Source of the DNA: Acidobacteriota bacterium
GTDB taxonomy: Bacteria; Acidobacteriota; Blastocatellia; Pyrinomonadales; Pyrinomonadaceae
Assembly: GCA_019239425.1 (NCBI GenBank)
Contig: JAFAZX010000064.1
Span: 248,001-312,000 of the forward strand
Reading direction: 5' to 3'
DNA length: 64,000 nucleotides
In this document: one piece after another, positions 35,410 to 48,206 of the stretch
How the letters are laid out: every line of letters starts with the position of its first letter
Numbering within the stretch: the stretch's first letter is position 1
The notes under the pieces: model-generated
Seen by the model: only the letters and a program-made list of their open reading frames with translations
Database searches by the model: none
What the model was told of the DNA's origin: nothing
Position numbers and translations under genes: made by a program

Positions 35410-36036
35410 ATGTCTACAGCAGAAGCTATCTTGAATCAGGCGGCGCTAAACCCTGCCGCCGCCGCCCCCCCGCACGAGGTCACCCCCGAGCGGGCCACGG
35501 ACTTCGCTCTGGCGCAGAGGGCCGCCGAAGGCGACATGCAGGCTTTCGAAGAGCTGTTCCGGAAGCACCGGCGGCTCGTCTACGGCCTGTGCCTGCGCAT
35601 GACGCAGGACGTGGCCGAGGCCGAAGACGTGACGCAGGAGGTCTTCGTCCTGCTCTTCCGCAAGATCGGCGGCTTCCGCGGCGAGGCCAACTTCACGACG
35701 TGGCTGCACCGCCTGACGGTCAACCAGGTCTTGATGCGCTTCCGCAAGAACAAGTCGCGGCGCGAGGACGCGCTCGAAGACGAAGAGGTGCGCCCGCACG
35801 AGTCGGTGCGCCCCTCCTCGCCGAAGGCTTCGCAGATGATCGACCGCCTCTCGCTTGAGAGCGCCATCGCCAAGCTGCCGCCCGGCTACCGCGCGGCCTT
35901 CATCCTCCACGACGTGGAAGGCTACGAGCACGAAGAGGTCGCGCGCATCATGGGCTGCGCCGTCGGCACCTCCAAGTCCCAGCTCCACAAGGCGCGCACC
36001 AAGCTCCGCAAGCTCCTCAACGCCGGGCGTACCTGA
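35410..36036 (+). CDS. ECF-type RNA polymerase sigma factor
   Basis: 208 aa. Region 2: FEELFRKHRRLVYGLCLRMT and DVTQEVFVLLFRKIGGFRGE, with FTTWLHRLTVNQVLMRFRK. Region 4: LESAIAKLPPGYRAAFILHD and YEHEEVARIMGCAVGTSKSQLHKARTKLRKLL. A ~30-residue N-terminal extension precedes region 2. No anti-sigma gene follows: the next item is the family A repeat and a PadR gene. The LolA-like protein upstream, which has an RseB-like fold, may be functionally related. Likely controlled by the Cpx-like operator B. Confidence 0.92.
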   Translation: MSTAEAILNQAALNPAAAAPPHEVTPERATDFALAQRAAEGDMQAFEELFRKHRRLVYGLCLRMTQDVAEAEDVTQEVFVLLFRKIGGFRGEANFTTWLHRLTVNQVLMRFRKNKSRREDALEDEEVRPHESVRPSSPKASQMIDRLSLESAIAKLPPGYRAAFILHDVEGYEHEEVARIMGCAVGTSKSQLHKARTKLRKLLNAGRT

Positions 36037-36046
36037 GTAAGATTGG

Positions 36047-36120
36047 TTCACCACAGAGACACAGAGACACAGCTTGAGGTCTAGTAACTTCAAGCTGTGT
36101 CCCTGTGTCTCTGTGGTGAA
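36047..36120. repeat. Long inverted repeat, family A copy 5
   Basis: Arms TTCACCACAGAGACACAGAG and CTGTGTCTCTGTGGTGAA, one unpaired change (CCCTGTG). It lies 10 bp after the sigma-factor stop and may act as its terminator. Confidence 0.92.
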
Positions 36121-36193
36121 TGTCGTCCTCATAAAGCCGCACCGGAACCGCTATCTCGTACGAAGTCCACCAGAAAATATCGGAACCATCCCG

Positions 36194-36239
36194 TTGACGG
36201 GTCGTATGCTGCACAGTAATATATGGCTATGTCATATAT
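36194..36239 (+). promoter_or_regulatory. Leaderless promoter plus palindromic operator of PadR gene 1
   Basis: TTGACG (36194-36199), 17-nt spacer, TAATAT (36217-36222). The predicted +1 falls at about 36229, the A of an in-frame ATG. A palindrome ATATATG (36219-36225)/CATATAT (36233-36239) is centred at 36229, overlapping the -10 and start, as expected for an autorepressor site. Confidence 0.7.
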
Positions 36240-36574
36240 CGGGTCTGACATTCTCGCGCGCGAGTTGAAGAAGGGGAGCGCCGAGCTGCTCATCCTCTCG
36301 CTCGTCGAGCACCAGCCGCGCCACGGCTACGACATCGGCAGCCTCATCGAGCAGCGCTCGGGCGGCGTCCTGCGCTTCAACGTCGCCTCGCTCTACCCGC
36401 TGCTCTACCGGCTCGAGCGGCGCGGCTGGATACAGGGGCGCTGGGTCGAGCAGGCGGGGCAGCGCCGCCGCCGCTACTACAGGCTGACGGCCGAAGGGAA
36501 GAAAGTCCTCGCCGCGCAGCGCCACACCTGGCGCGAGTTCGTCGAGGCCATCGGCCGCATCACGGACATGGAAC

Positions 36575-36582
<8 letters not shown>
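36229..36582 (+). CDS. PadR-family transcriptional regulator 1
   Basis: 117 aa. PadR winged helix: KKGSAELLILSLVEHQPRHGYDI, then FNVASLYPLLYRLERRGWIQGRW (wing and recognition helix), then RRRYYRLTAEGKKVL and a C-terminal dimerisation helix. The start is set at the second ATG because the -10 box ends at 36222 and a first ATG at 36223 would lie at or before the predicted transcript start. The stop overlaps the ADOP permease ATG by 8 bp, so the two are translated as a pair. In this family the regulator represses its own operon until a ligand binds. Confidence 0.9.
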
Positions 36583-39268
<2,686 letters not shown>

Positions 39269-39290
39269 CCCGAACTGAGTAAGAGTTTTT

Positions 39291-39368
39291 TTCACCACAG
39301 AGACACGGCTTGGGGCCTGCTGAAGATGAAGCAGGCCCCAAGCCGTGTCTCTGTGTCTCTGTGGTGAA
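39291..39368. repeat. Long inverted repeat, family A copy 6 (variant)
   Basis: The left arm is shortened (TTCACCACAGAGACACGGCT) and the centre is replaced by an additional perfect stem GGCTTGGGGCCTGCT/AGCAGGCCCCAAGCC around a short loop. It lies between the two convergent ADOP genes. Confidence 0.92.
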
Positions 39369-39380
39369 CTCAGCCTATCA

Positions 39381-42047
39381 CTACTCGTACTTCAGAGCGA
39401 TGAGCGGGTCGACGCGGGTCGCGCGGCGGGCGGGGATGTAGCAGGCAATCAGCGACACCGCCCCGAGCACGACGACGATGGCCGCGAAGGTCAAAGGGTC
39501 GGAGGCCGTGACGCCGTAGAGCAGGCTCGACATCAGGCGCGTCAGCACGAGCGCCCCGGCCAGCCCCGCGCCGATGCCGAAGAGCGTCAGCAGAAGTCCC
39601 TGCCGCAGCACCAGCATCATCACCCGCCCCGGCTGCGCCCCGAGCGCCATCCTCAACCCTATCTCCCGCGTCCTCAACTGCACCGAGTAACTCATCACCC
39701 CGAAGATGCCTATCGCCGACAGAAGCGTCGCCAAGCTAGCGAAGACTGCCAGCAGCAGCGTGTTGAAGCGCGCGCGAGAGACGGTTTCGGCCATCACCTG
39801 TGTCATCGTGCGCACGTCCGAGACGGGCTGGTCTGCGTCAATCGCCGCCACCTCGCGCCGAGCGGCCGGGGCCATCTCCGCCGGGTCGCCCGCGGTGCGT
39901 ATGACCATCGTCATGGTCGAGTAGACCAGCTCCGGGTGCGGGTAGTAGGCGAACGGCTCGGCCTCGGCCGTCAGGTTGTCGTACCTCACGTCCCCGACGA
40001 TGCCGATGATCTCCGCCCACGCGGGGTCTTCGGACATGTAGACCTTGATGCGCTTGCCGATGGGGTCTGCGCCGGGGAAGAACCTGCGCGCGAAAGACTC
40101 GCTGACGAGGATGACGTGGCGCGGCTCAGAGTTCTCCGCGTCCGTGAAGGTGCGCCCGCGCCGCAGCGGAATCCCCATCGCCTTGAAGTATTCCGAGTCG
40201 GCCACGCGCACGTTCGTACTCGGCCCCATGCCCGGCGGCGCCGCCGGCTGTCCCCCCACGTCGAAGCCGGTCGCGGAGCCAAGTCCGCCGTAGAGCGGCA
40301 GGTAGTTGACGATGCCGGCCGAGCGCACGCCGGGGAGCGCGCGCACGCGCTCCAGAGCCTGCCGGAAGAAGGCGACGAACTCCGGGTCTTCCTTGTACCT
40401 CGTGGTCGGCACCGGCAGAACCATCGTCAAAACGTTCTCCGTCTCGAACCCGGTGTTGATCTGCCGGAGCTGCACGAAGCTCTTGACCAGAAGCCCCGCG
40501 CCCGCCAGCAGCATCAGGGCGAGCGCGACCTCGCCCACGACGAGCGCGCCGCGCAGGCGACGGCTGCGCGACCCTTGCGCGTCCCCGCCCTTCCCGCCGT
40601 CTTTCAACGCGTCGCTCAGGTTCACGCGCGTCGCTTCGAGCGCGGGCGCGATGCCGAACAGCACGCTCGTCAGGAGCGTCACCCCGAGCGTCCACAGCAA
40701 CACGGTCGTGTTGATGCCGACGTTCTGGAGGCTGACGAGGTCGCGCGGGCTGATCCGGACGAGCGCCCCGATGCCCCACCACGCGACCAAAAGCCCCAGC
40801 GCGCTCCCGAGCAGCGAGAGCAGAAGGCTCTCGGTCAGCAGTTGCCGGATGACCCTTGACCTGCGCGCCCCGAGCGCCGTGCGCAGGGCGATCTCCCTCT
40901 CCCGCGCCGCGACGCGCGACAGCAGGAGGTTCGCCACGTTCGCGCACGCGATCAGCAGCACGAGCCCGACCGCCCCGAGCAGAACCCACAAAGCGGGCCT
41001 CACGTTCCCGACGAGCTGTTCGCGCAGGGGGATGACCTCGGCCGTGTAGTTCTTGTTATAGGTCGAATCCTGTTCGAGCCGCCTGTGGATGGTCTTCAGC
41101 TCCGCGTCGGCCTGCTCGAACGAGACGCCGCGCTTCAGGCGCGCGACGACCGAGAGGAAGCGCCCGCGCTCGTTCGCCCCCCCCGCGCCGGGCTGCGGCA
41201 TCTGAAGCACCATCCAGACCTCCGCGGGCTTGCCCGTGCCCGAGCGCTGCCGTATGTGCCACTGGAAGCCTTGCGGCATGACGCCGACGACCGTGTAGGG
41301 CTCGCCGTTGAGCGTCAGGCCTTTGCCGATGACGCCGGGGTCGCCGCCGAAGCGACGCTTCCAGAAGGCATGGCTGATGACGACGCCGGCCGAGTCGGCG
41401 CGCGCGTCGTCCTCGGCCAGCACGCGGCCGAGGCTCGGCTCGACGCCGAGCACCTTGAACAGCTCGGGCGTGGCGAGCTGTACCGAAACCTCCTCCGGCT
41501 CGCCCCCGCCCGTGAGGGCGAGGCGCTGGTCTGAGAAGGCGGCCACGCTCTCGAAGCTGCCGCCCTGCGCTCGCCACTCGCGGAAGTTCGCGCGCGAGGT
41601 CGTGTTCATGTGCCGGCCTTCGGGCGTGACCTCCCACAGCATCACGACGCGGTCGGCGTCCGTGTAGGGAAGCGGCCGCAGCAGAAGGTCGTTGACGGCC
41701 GAGAAGATGGCCGTGTTCGCCCCGATGCCGAGCGCCAGCGTGAGGACGGCGACCGCCGTGAATCCCTTGTGCTTGGCGAGCACGCGCGCGCCGTAACGAA
41801 CGTCCTGCAAGAAGGTCTCCATCAAACCACCCCCTCGAACCGTGTAGGCCGCGTCCCGCATGCTGTCGAAGTGGCCGAAGCTCAGGCGCGCCGCGCGCCG
41901 CGCCTCCGCGGGCGACATCCCGCGCGCGACGTTCTCCTCGGCCTCCATCTCGACGTGGAGACGCAGCTCCTCGTCGATGTCGTCGATGACGGACTCGCGC
42001 CCGGTGAGCGCGCGCAGCCTCGCCCTCAGAAAATTCCACCACCTCAT
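39381..42047 (-). CDS. ADOP family permease (MacB/FtsX-type) 2
   Basis: 888 aa, paralogous to the convergent ADOP 1. N-terminal helical region (SVIDDIDEELRLHVEMEAEENVARGMSPAEAR), MacB-like core after LGIGANTAIFSAVNDLLLRPLPY, first FtsX block with VLLIACANVANLLLSRVAAREREIALRTALGAR, second with MSYSVQLRTREIGLRMALGAQ, ending ARRATRVDPLIALKYE. ATG 42047 is preferred over the frame extension to 42110, which overlaps the PadR gene; GAGG lies upstream. It follows PadR 2 by 14 bp. Confidence 0.92.
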   Translation of the reverse strand: MRWWNFLRARLRALTGRESVIDDIDEELRLHVEMEAEENVARGMSPAEARRAARLSFGHFDSMRDAAYTVRGGGLMETFLQDVRYGARVLAKHKGFTAVAVLTLALGIGANTAIFSAVNDLLLRPLPYTDADRVVMLWEVTPEGRHMNTTSRANFREWRAQGGSFESVAAFSDQRLALTGGGEPEEVSVQLATPELFKVLGVEPSLGRVLAEDDARADSAGVVISHAFWKRRFGGDPGVIGKGLTLNGEPYTVVGVMPQGFQWHIRQRSGTGKPAEVWMVLQMPQPGAGGANERGRFLSVVARLKRGVSFEQADAELKTIHRRLEQDSTYNKNYTAEVIPLREQLVGNVRPALWVLLGAVGLVLLIACANVANLLLSRVAAREREIALRTALGARRSRVIRQLLTESLLLSLLGSALGLLVAWWGIGALVRISPRDLVSLQNVGINTTVLLWTLGVTLLTSVLFGIAPALEATRVNLSDALKDGGKGGDAQGSRSRRLRGALVVGEVALALMLLAGAGLLVKSFVQLRQINTGFETENVLTMVLPVPTTRYKEDPEFVAFFRQALERVRALPGVRSAGIVNYLPLYGGLGSATGFDVGGQPAAPPGMGPSTNVRVADSEYFKAMGIPLRRGRTFTDAENSEPRHVILVSESFARRFFPGADPIGKRIKVYMSEDPAWAEIIGIVGDVRYDNLTAEAEPFAYYPHPELVYSTMTMVIRTAGDPAEMAPAARREVAAIDADQPVSDVRTMTQVMAETVSRARFNTLLLAVFASLATLLSAIGIFGVMSYSVQLRTREIGLRMALGAQPGRVMMLVLRQGLLLTLFGIGAGLAGALVLTRLMSSLLYGVTASDPLTFAAIVVVLGAVSLIACYIPARRATRVDPLIALKYE

Positions 42048-42061
42048 GGCCGAAAACCTCT

Positions 42062-42394
42062 TTAAGTCGCCTGCCGAACCTTGGCGATGGCGAGCACGAG
42101 CCTGTCCCAACTCGCCTCTTCTTCTTCAAGCTGCTTTCGCCCCGCCCTCGTCAGCGAGTAGAACTTGGCGCGCCGCCCCGTCTCGTTCGTCTCCCACTTC
42201 GAGGAGACCCAGCCCTTCTGCTCGATGCGGTAGAGCGCCGGGTAGAGCGAGCCCTGCTCGACGTTGAGCATCTCGTCGGACGTCTGTCTGATGCGCTGGA
42301 TGACGCCGTAGCCGTGCAGCGCCCCCAGGGAGAGAGCCTTGAGGATGAGCATGTCGAGCGTGCCCTGTAGCAAGTCAGCCTTCTTCTGTGTCAC
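42062..42394 (-). CDS. PadR-family transcriptional regulator 2
   Basis: 110 aa. It begins (GTG) VTQKKADLLQGTLDMLILKA, then ALHGYGVIQRIRQTSDEML, EQGSLYPALYRIEQKGWVSSKW and RRAKFYSLTRAGRKQLEEE; all PadR-type. GTG at 42394 has AAAGG 10 nt upstream. An ATG at 42442 in the same frame is rejected because it overlaps the -10 box of the promoter. Cotranscribed with ADOP 2. Confidence 0.9.
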   Translation of the reverse strand: MTQKKADLLQGTLDMLILKALSLGALHGYGVIQRIRQTSDEMLNVEQGSLYPALYRIEQKGWVSSKWETNETGRRAKFYSLTRAGRKQLEEEEASWDRLVLAIAKVRQAT

Positions 42395-42423
42395 GTGGGT
42401 CGAACCTTTCGCGCGGCCGCGAT

Positions 42424-42473
42424 GCCTAGAAAGACGAGGCATAATAGGCGCGCGAAGCCTAGACTGTCAAGGC
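42424..42473 (-). promoter_or_regulatory. Promoter and twin operators of PadR gene 2
   Basis: On the minus strand: TTGACA (42470-42465), 18-nt spacer, TATTAT (42446-42441). Two palindromes GCCT-N9-AGGC lie at 42457-42473, covering the -35, and 42424-42440, covering +1. Their 33-bp spacing places both on the same helix face (three turns). This fits cooperative autorepression. Confidence 0.75.
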
Positions 42474-42513
42474 ATACGCGCGCCCGCCGGGTTCCGTTCC
42501 GTGGTGTGTATGT

Positions 42514-43209
42514 TTAGTGAGTGTGCGGGTGCGTGTGCGGGCGGCCTTCGTAGGGGGCGTGGGCGTCGATGACGTGGCGGCGGGAGTCGGGCGGGGCGGA
42601 CATTTGAGCTTTGAGCCAGTTGACGACTTCGTGCGCGCCGGCTCCGCTCTTGAGGTCGGTGAAGACGAAGGGGCGGCTCCCGCGCATGCGTCGGGCGTCG
42701 CGCTCCATCACTTCGAGCGAGGCGCCGACGTGGGGCGCGAGGTCGGTCTTGTTAATGACCAGCAGGTCGGAGCGCGTGATGCCGGGGCCGCCCTTGCGCG
42801 GAATCTTGTCGCCGCCCGCCACGTCGATGACGTAGACGGAGACGTCAACCAGTTCGGGGCTGAAGGCGGCGGCAAGGTTGTCGCCGCCGCTCTCGATGAA
42901 GACGAGTTCGAGGCCGGGGAGCGCGTGCTCGAAGTCAGCGATGGCTTCGAGGTTCATCGACGCGTCCTCGCGAATCGCCGCGTGCGGGCAGCCGCCGGTC
43001 TCGACGCCGCGCACGCGCTCGCGCGGGAGCGTGCCCTGGCGCAGAAGAAACTCGGCGTCCTCCTTCGTGTAGATGTCGTTCGTCACGACGGCGAGGTTGC
43101 AGCCGGGCCAGAGTTGCCGGCTCAGGTAATCGACGAGCGCCGTCTTGCCGCTGCCCACAGGCCCCGCAATGCCGACGCGGAAGGCGCGCGAATGATGTTC
43201 GTGTCCCAT
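42514..43209 (-). CDS. ureG: Urease accessory GTPase UreG
   Basis: 231 aa. P-loop [15 protein letters not shown], switch EDAEFL, metal-binding [15 protein letters not shown] (CPH motif), [24 protein letters not shown] and [11 protein letters not shown] are all UreG hallmarks. It has His-rich ends: MGHEHHSRA at the start and [10 protein letters not shown] at the C-terminus. UreG delivers Ni(II) to apo-urease in a GTP-dependent way. ureE, the usual Ni chaperone, is missing from this operon; the His tails may store nickel instead (inference). Last gene of the cluster, 15 bp after ureC. Confidence 0.96.
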   Translation of the reverse strand: MGHEHHSRAFRVGIAGPVGSGKTALVDYLSRQLWPGCNLAVVTNDIYTKEDAEFLLRQGTLPRERVRGVETGGCPHAAIREDASMNLEAIADFEHALPGLELVFIESGGDNLAAAFSPELVDVSVYVIDVAGGDKIPRKGGPGITRSDLLVINKTDLAPHVGASLEVMERDARRMRGSRPFVFTDLKSGAGAHEVVNWLKAQMSAPPDSRRHVIDAHAPYEGRPHTHPHTH

Positions 43210-43224
43210 CTGTTCTTTGATTCC

Positions 43225-44936
<1,712 letters not shown>

Positions 44937-44940
<4 letters not shown>

Positions 44941-45266
44941 GGCGTCTCCTTTTCGTCGAGCGGGCCGTTGACCTGTCCGCGGTGGCCGTAGACGCGGCGG
45001 GCGCCCCCGAGTGCGACGAGCGAGACTTCCTTTTCCTCGCCCGGTTCGAAGCGGACGGCGGTGCCGGCCGGGACGTTGAGGCGGAAGCCGTAAGCCCCGG
45101 CGCGTTCGAAGTCGAGCGCGGGGTTGACCTCGAAGAAGTGGTAGTGGCTGCCGACCTGCACGGGGCGGTCTCCCGTGTGGCGCACGAGGAGGGTCTTGAC
45201 CTCGCGCCCCGCGTTGGCCTGTATGTCGCCGGCCTCTTCGTCGAGGAAGTATTCACCCGGGTGCAT
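44937..45266 (-). CDS. ureB: Urease beta subunit UreB
   Basis: 109 aa. [58 protein letters not shown] and a C-terminal [12 protein letters not shown] are the conserved urease beta strand set. Separate gene (three-subunit bacterial-type urease). 4-bp overlap with ureC, 8 bp after ureA. Confidence 0.96.
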
Positions 45267-45274
45267 CGCTTCGT

Positions 45275-45577
45275 TTACCTCACGGGGTCATGGAGGGTCA
45301 CGAGCTTCGTACCGTCTTGGAAGGTGGCCTCGACCTGCACCTCGTGGAGCATCTCGGGCACGCCGTCCAGAAGGTCTTCGCGTTTGAGGATGGTAGCGCC
45401 GAGAGTCATGATCTCTGCGACGCTGCGGCCGTCGCGCGCCGCCTCCATGATCTCGGCGATGAGGATGGCGAGCGCCTCCGGGTAGTTCAGCTTGAGGCCG
45501 CGCGCCTGCCGCCTGCGCGCGAGGTCTGCGGCGACGACGATGAGAAGTTTCTCCTGCTCGCGTGGTGTCAAATGCAA
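45275..45577 (-). CDS. ureA: Urease gamma subunit UreA
   Basis: 100 aa, the standard gamma-subunit length. It begins [20 protein letters not shown] and contains [20 protein letters not shown] and [20 protein letters not shown], all diagnostic. Follows ureD by 17 bp. Confidence 0.96.
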   Translation of the reverse strand: MHLTPREQEKLLIVVAADLARRRQARGLKLNYPEALAILIAEIMEAARDGRSVAEIMTLGATILKREDLLDGVPEMLHEVQVEATFQDGTKLVTLHDPVR

Positions 45578-45594
45578 AGCTGTGAACCTCCCGT

Positions 45595-46509
45595 CTAATA
45601 AACCTTGCGCGGCGGGACGGGCGCCTCGCCGTAGAGCGCGGACTTCGAGGCACGCCAGAAATCGTTAAGCCCGCGCGTGATGTTGCGACCTCTCACGCCG
45701 AGCGCTTTGACGACGAGTCCGTGCGCGGGCAGCGTGCTGACGCCCCAGAGTGTCGAGCCGGGGTCGGAAAGTGTTCGCGCCAACTCCGCGAGGTCTGACT
45801 CAAGCTCGAGCCAGCGCGAGGCGGGCAGGCCGACGCGGCAGACGTAGAACGTCGCGAAGTAAAGGTACGGCCCGAGCCGCGTCGGTGATTGCGGCGGACG
45901 AAGGGCCGGTTCGAGCGCAAAGCGTTCGCGCGCCAGCGGCAGCCCGCAGGCCGTCAGGTCGAGTTTGAAACGCAGAGAGTCATACTCGAACAGCTCGCCG
46001 CGCGCGGCGCGGCCGGGCGCGACCGCTTCCCACCAGAAGAGACCGGCGTCGTCGGAAAGCTCGATGAAAGTCTCTTGCCGGTAGCGCGCACCCGCGAAGG
46101 GGATTAACTCGTCGGGCAGGTATTCGAGCAGCGCGCCGCGGCCGACGCGGAAAGTTTGTCTTTGCAAGGCGGCGGGCGTAGACGCGCGGCAGCGATAAAG
46201 TCGCGTCGCGCCGGTCGAGGTCAACTGCGCGCGCGCCACTTCGCGGACATCCACGGACAGCTCAAGCACGTCGCCGCCGAGCACGCCGCCCGAGAGGTTG
46301 TGCAGGTGCACGAGCCGCGCCGACTCGCCGGACGGGAAAGAGCGCACGACCTGAAGCGGCGGACGCTGCTCGCAGGAGGTCAAAGTCGTCCGCGCGTTTG
46401 CGGCGCGTTCGAAGCGCAGGCGGAGGAGGCCGTGCGCCGAAGACTTGAAGCCGGGCGCCGCGGGGGCCGCCGTCTCTTCGAGCAGAACGTCTGCGGCGTG
46501 CGTGGGCAT
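45595..46509 (-). CDS. ureD: Urease accessory protein UreD
   Basis: 304 aa. [50 protein letters not shown] and [19 protein letters not shown] are typical UreD segments. UreD is the scaffold on which the UreF-UreG complex loads nickel into the UreABC apoprotein. Begins 1 nt after the ureF stop, so it is translationally coupled. Confidence 0.94.
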   Translation of the reverse strand: MPTHAADVLLEETAAPAAPGFKSSAHGLLRLRFERAANARTTLTSCEQRPPLQVVRSFPSGESARLVHLHNLSGGVLGGDVLELSVDVREVARAQLTSTGATRLYRCRASTPAALQRQTFRVGRGALLEYLPDELIPFAGARYRQETFIELSDDAGLFWWEAVAPGRAARGELFEYDSLRFKLDLTACGLPLARERFALEPALRPPQSPTRLGPYLYFATFYVCRVGLPASRWLELESDLAELARTLSDPGSTLWGVSTLPAHGLVVKALGVRGRNITRGLNDFWRASKSALYGEAPVPPRKVY

Positions 46510-46510
46510 C

Positions 46511-47203
46511 TCAACTGATGAAGAGGCGCGTCGTCAGGCCCGTGTGGCGCATCGAGCCGAGGTCGAGCAGCGGCGCGAAGCAGTTCGCCTCTTCGCAGTC
46601 AGCGGCACCGACACACGCGGCCGCGGCGACCACAGCCGGCTTCAGGTTCCAGAGAATCTTCTGCGCACGCGTCTGGCCGAGCGGCATGAGGCGCTGGCAG
46701 GCGGAGACGAGACCCGTGAGCGTCTGGTGCAAGTAAGCCTCGGCGGTCGTCGTTTCGTCTAAGCCGAGCGCGGCGCCGACGAGGCCGAAGGCGGTGCAGT
46801 GATGGACTTCGCATCCATCAACGCGCGCGGCGTCAAGCGCCCCCGAAAGCAGACGCCCTCCTTCGAGTTCGCGTGCCAGTTGCAGCAGGCGGCGGCCGAG
46901 CGTTGCGCTCGCGCCCCGACTTTCTCTGGCGGGCTTGCGCGCGCTCAAGCGTCGGTTGAGTTCGAGCCAGTTTTTAACTTGAAAGTCGTATCCACTCAGG
47001 CGGTGGGCAGTGCGACAGAAGGCGGCGTCCTGAACGCCGGACTCGGTGAGATAGTCGTTGAAGAAAGCTTCCAAATCTTCGACGACGAGCGAGCCGTCCT
47101 CGACGAGCGTTTCGAGGCCGAACGAGTGTGCGGCGCCGCCGATGGGGACGGCACTGTCGGCCAGTTGGAGTAGCCTCAAAAGCTTCAGGCGGTCTGTGTC
47201 CAA
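46511..47203 (-). CDS. ureF: Urease accessory protein UreF
   Basis: 230 aa. [30 protein letters not shown] is the typical UreF N-terminus in two parts ([11 protein letters not shown] and HSFGLE), followed by the helical bundle with [11 protein letters not shown] and [11 protein letters not shown]. UreF acts as a regulator of UreG GTPase activity during nickel loading. The start is TTG at 47203 with GAGG 9 nt upstream. Begins 16 bp after the transglutaminase gene. Confidence 0.93.
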   Translation of the reverse strand: MDTDRLKLLRLLQLADSAVPIGGAAHSFGLETLVEDGSLVVEDLEAFFNDYLTESGVQDAAFCRTAHRLSGYDFQVKNWLELNRRLSARKPARESRGASATLGRRLLQLARELEGGRLLSGALDAARVDGCEVHHCTAFGLVGAALGLDETTTAEAYLHQTLTGLVSACQRLMPLGQTRAQKILWNLKPAVVAAAACVGAADCEEANCFAPLLDLGSMRHTGLTTRLFIS

Positions 47204-47219
47204 ATCGATGCCTCGGGCG

Positions 47220-48170
47220 TCACTGCTGCTGCTGTTGCTGCTGCTGCGCCGTGTGCTCGGCGTCGGGCGGGCGATTCAGAGTGGCGATGAGGCGAAGCGC
47301 CTCCTCGGAGTCCGGCTCCTCGGCGGGCTTGACCTGCACGGCGACCGACAGCTCGCTCTCGGCCGCACCCTTGAAGACGCCGCGCGTCGGGGGCACGTCC
47401 ATGTAGTCGCGCCCGACGGCGACGCGTATGTGGCGCTGCCCGGCGAGGAGGTTGTTCGTCGGGTCGAAACCGACCCAGCCCAGCTCGGGAAGCAGGGCCT
47501 CGACCCACGCGTGCGTCGCGTCCTGCGCGGAGCGGTCGTTGTACTCGACGCGGTGGAAGAGGTAGCCGCTCACGTAGCGGCAGGGCACGCGCAAATGGCG
47601 CGCGAGCGCGATCAAGATGTGCGAGTAGTCCTGGCAGACGCCTTTGCGCGCCGTGAGCGCGTCGTCAATCGGCGAGTCGGCGCTCGTGCTCTGCGGCACG
47701 TAGTCGAAGGCGTTGTAGATGGCCGTGTTCAGCTCGCGCAGGACGGTCAGAGGGTCTTCGCGCCGACCCAGGTTCGACTCGCGGGCGAAGTCGAGCAGCG
47801 CCTCGGACGGCCGCGCGAAGTGGCTGGGCATGAGCATGTCCCAGTAGTCACCGCCTTCGACCAGCGCGTCCAGGGCGTCCCAGGCCGCCGGCGCCAAAGC
47901 CTCGGGCGGCTCTTCGCGCGGGAGCGTTTCGACGTGTGACGTGGCGTTGATGACGAGCTGCGTGTGGCGTCCCGGGATGTCGAAGTGGTGGACGACGTTG
48001 CCGAGGTGGTCGCGGTACGACGCGGCGCGCGCCATGGGTTTTAAGCCGAGGTCGAACTTCAGGCAGCGCTGCGGCCCTTCGGTGAGCGGCTGCATGCGCA
48101 GCTCCATGATGCTCTCGGTGATGGGCGCGCTGTAACGGAACTTGGTGACGTGGTTAATAGAAAGGTGCAT
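47220..48170 (-). CDS. Transglutaminase-like protein (BTL type), poly-Gln tail
   Basis: 316 aa. N-terminal transglutaminase-associated domain ([20 protein letters not shown]), then the core with catalytic Cys in [15 protein letters not shown], His in [12 protein letters not shown] and Asp in GFDPTNN. The C-terminus ends with eight Gln encoded by CAG/CAA codons, an apparent triplet expansion. This type occurs with circularly permuted ATP-grasp and alpha-E genes, as here, and is proposed to act in an uncharacterised peptide or cell-wall ligation/cleavage pathway. Confidence 0.9.
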   Translation of the reverse strand: MHLSINHVTKFRYSAPITESIMELRMQPLTEGPQRCLKFDLGLKPMARAASYRDHLGNVVHHFDIPGRHTQLVINATSHVETLPREEPPEALAPAAWDALDALVEGGDYWDMLMPSHFARPSEALLDFARESNLGRREDPLTVLRELNTAIYNAFDYVPQSTSADSPIDDALTARKGVCQDYSHILIALARHLRVPCRYVSGYLFHRVEYNDRSAQDATHAWVEALLPELGWVGFDPTNNLLAGQRHIRVAVGRDYMDVPPTRGVFKGAAESELSVAVQVKPAEEPDSEEALRLIATLNRPPDAEHTAQQQQQQQQ

Positions 48171-48206
48171 GAGCCTTCTGAGAATTGAACCCCTTGACCT
48201 TATTAC

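Noticed and set aside
42395-42442. ATG start at 42442 for PadR 2
   Set aside because: It overlaps the -10 element TATTAT of the near-consensus promoter, so it would not be on the transcript.
47222-47248. CAG repeat as a microsatellite locus independent of the gene
   Set aside because: It is in frame and codes the poly-Gln tail of the transglutaminase-like protein.
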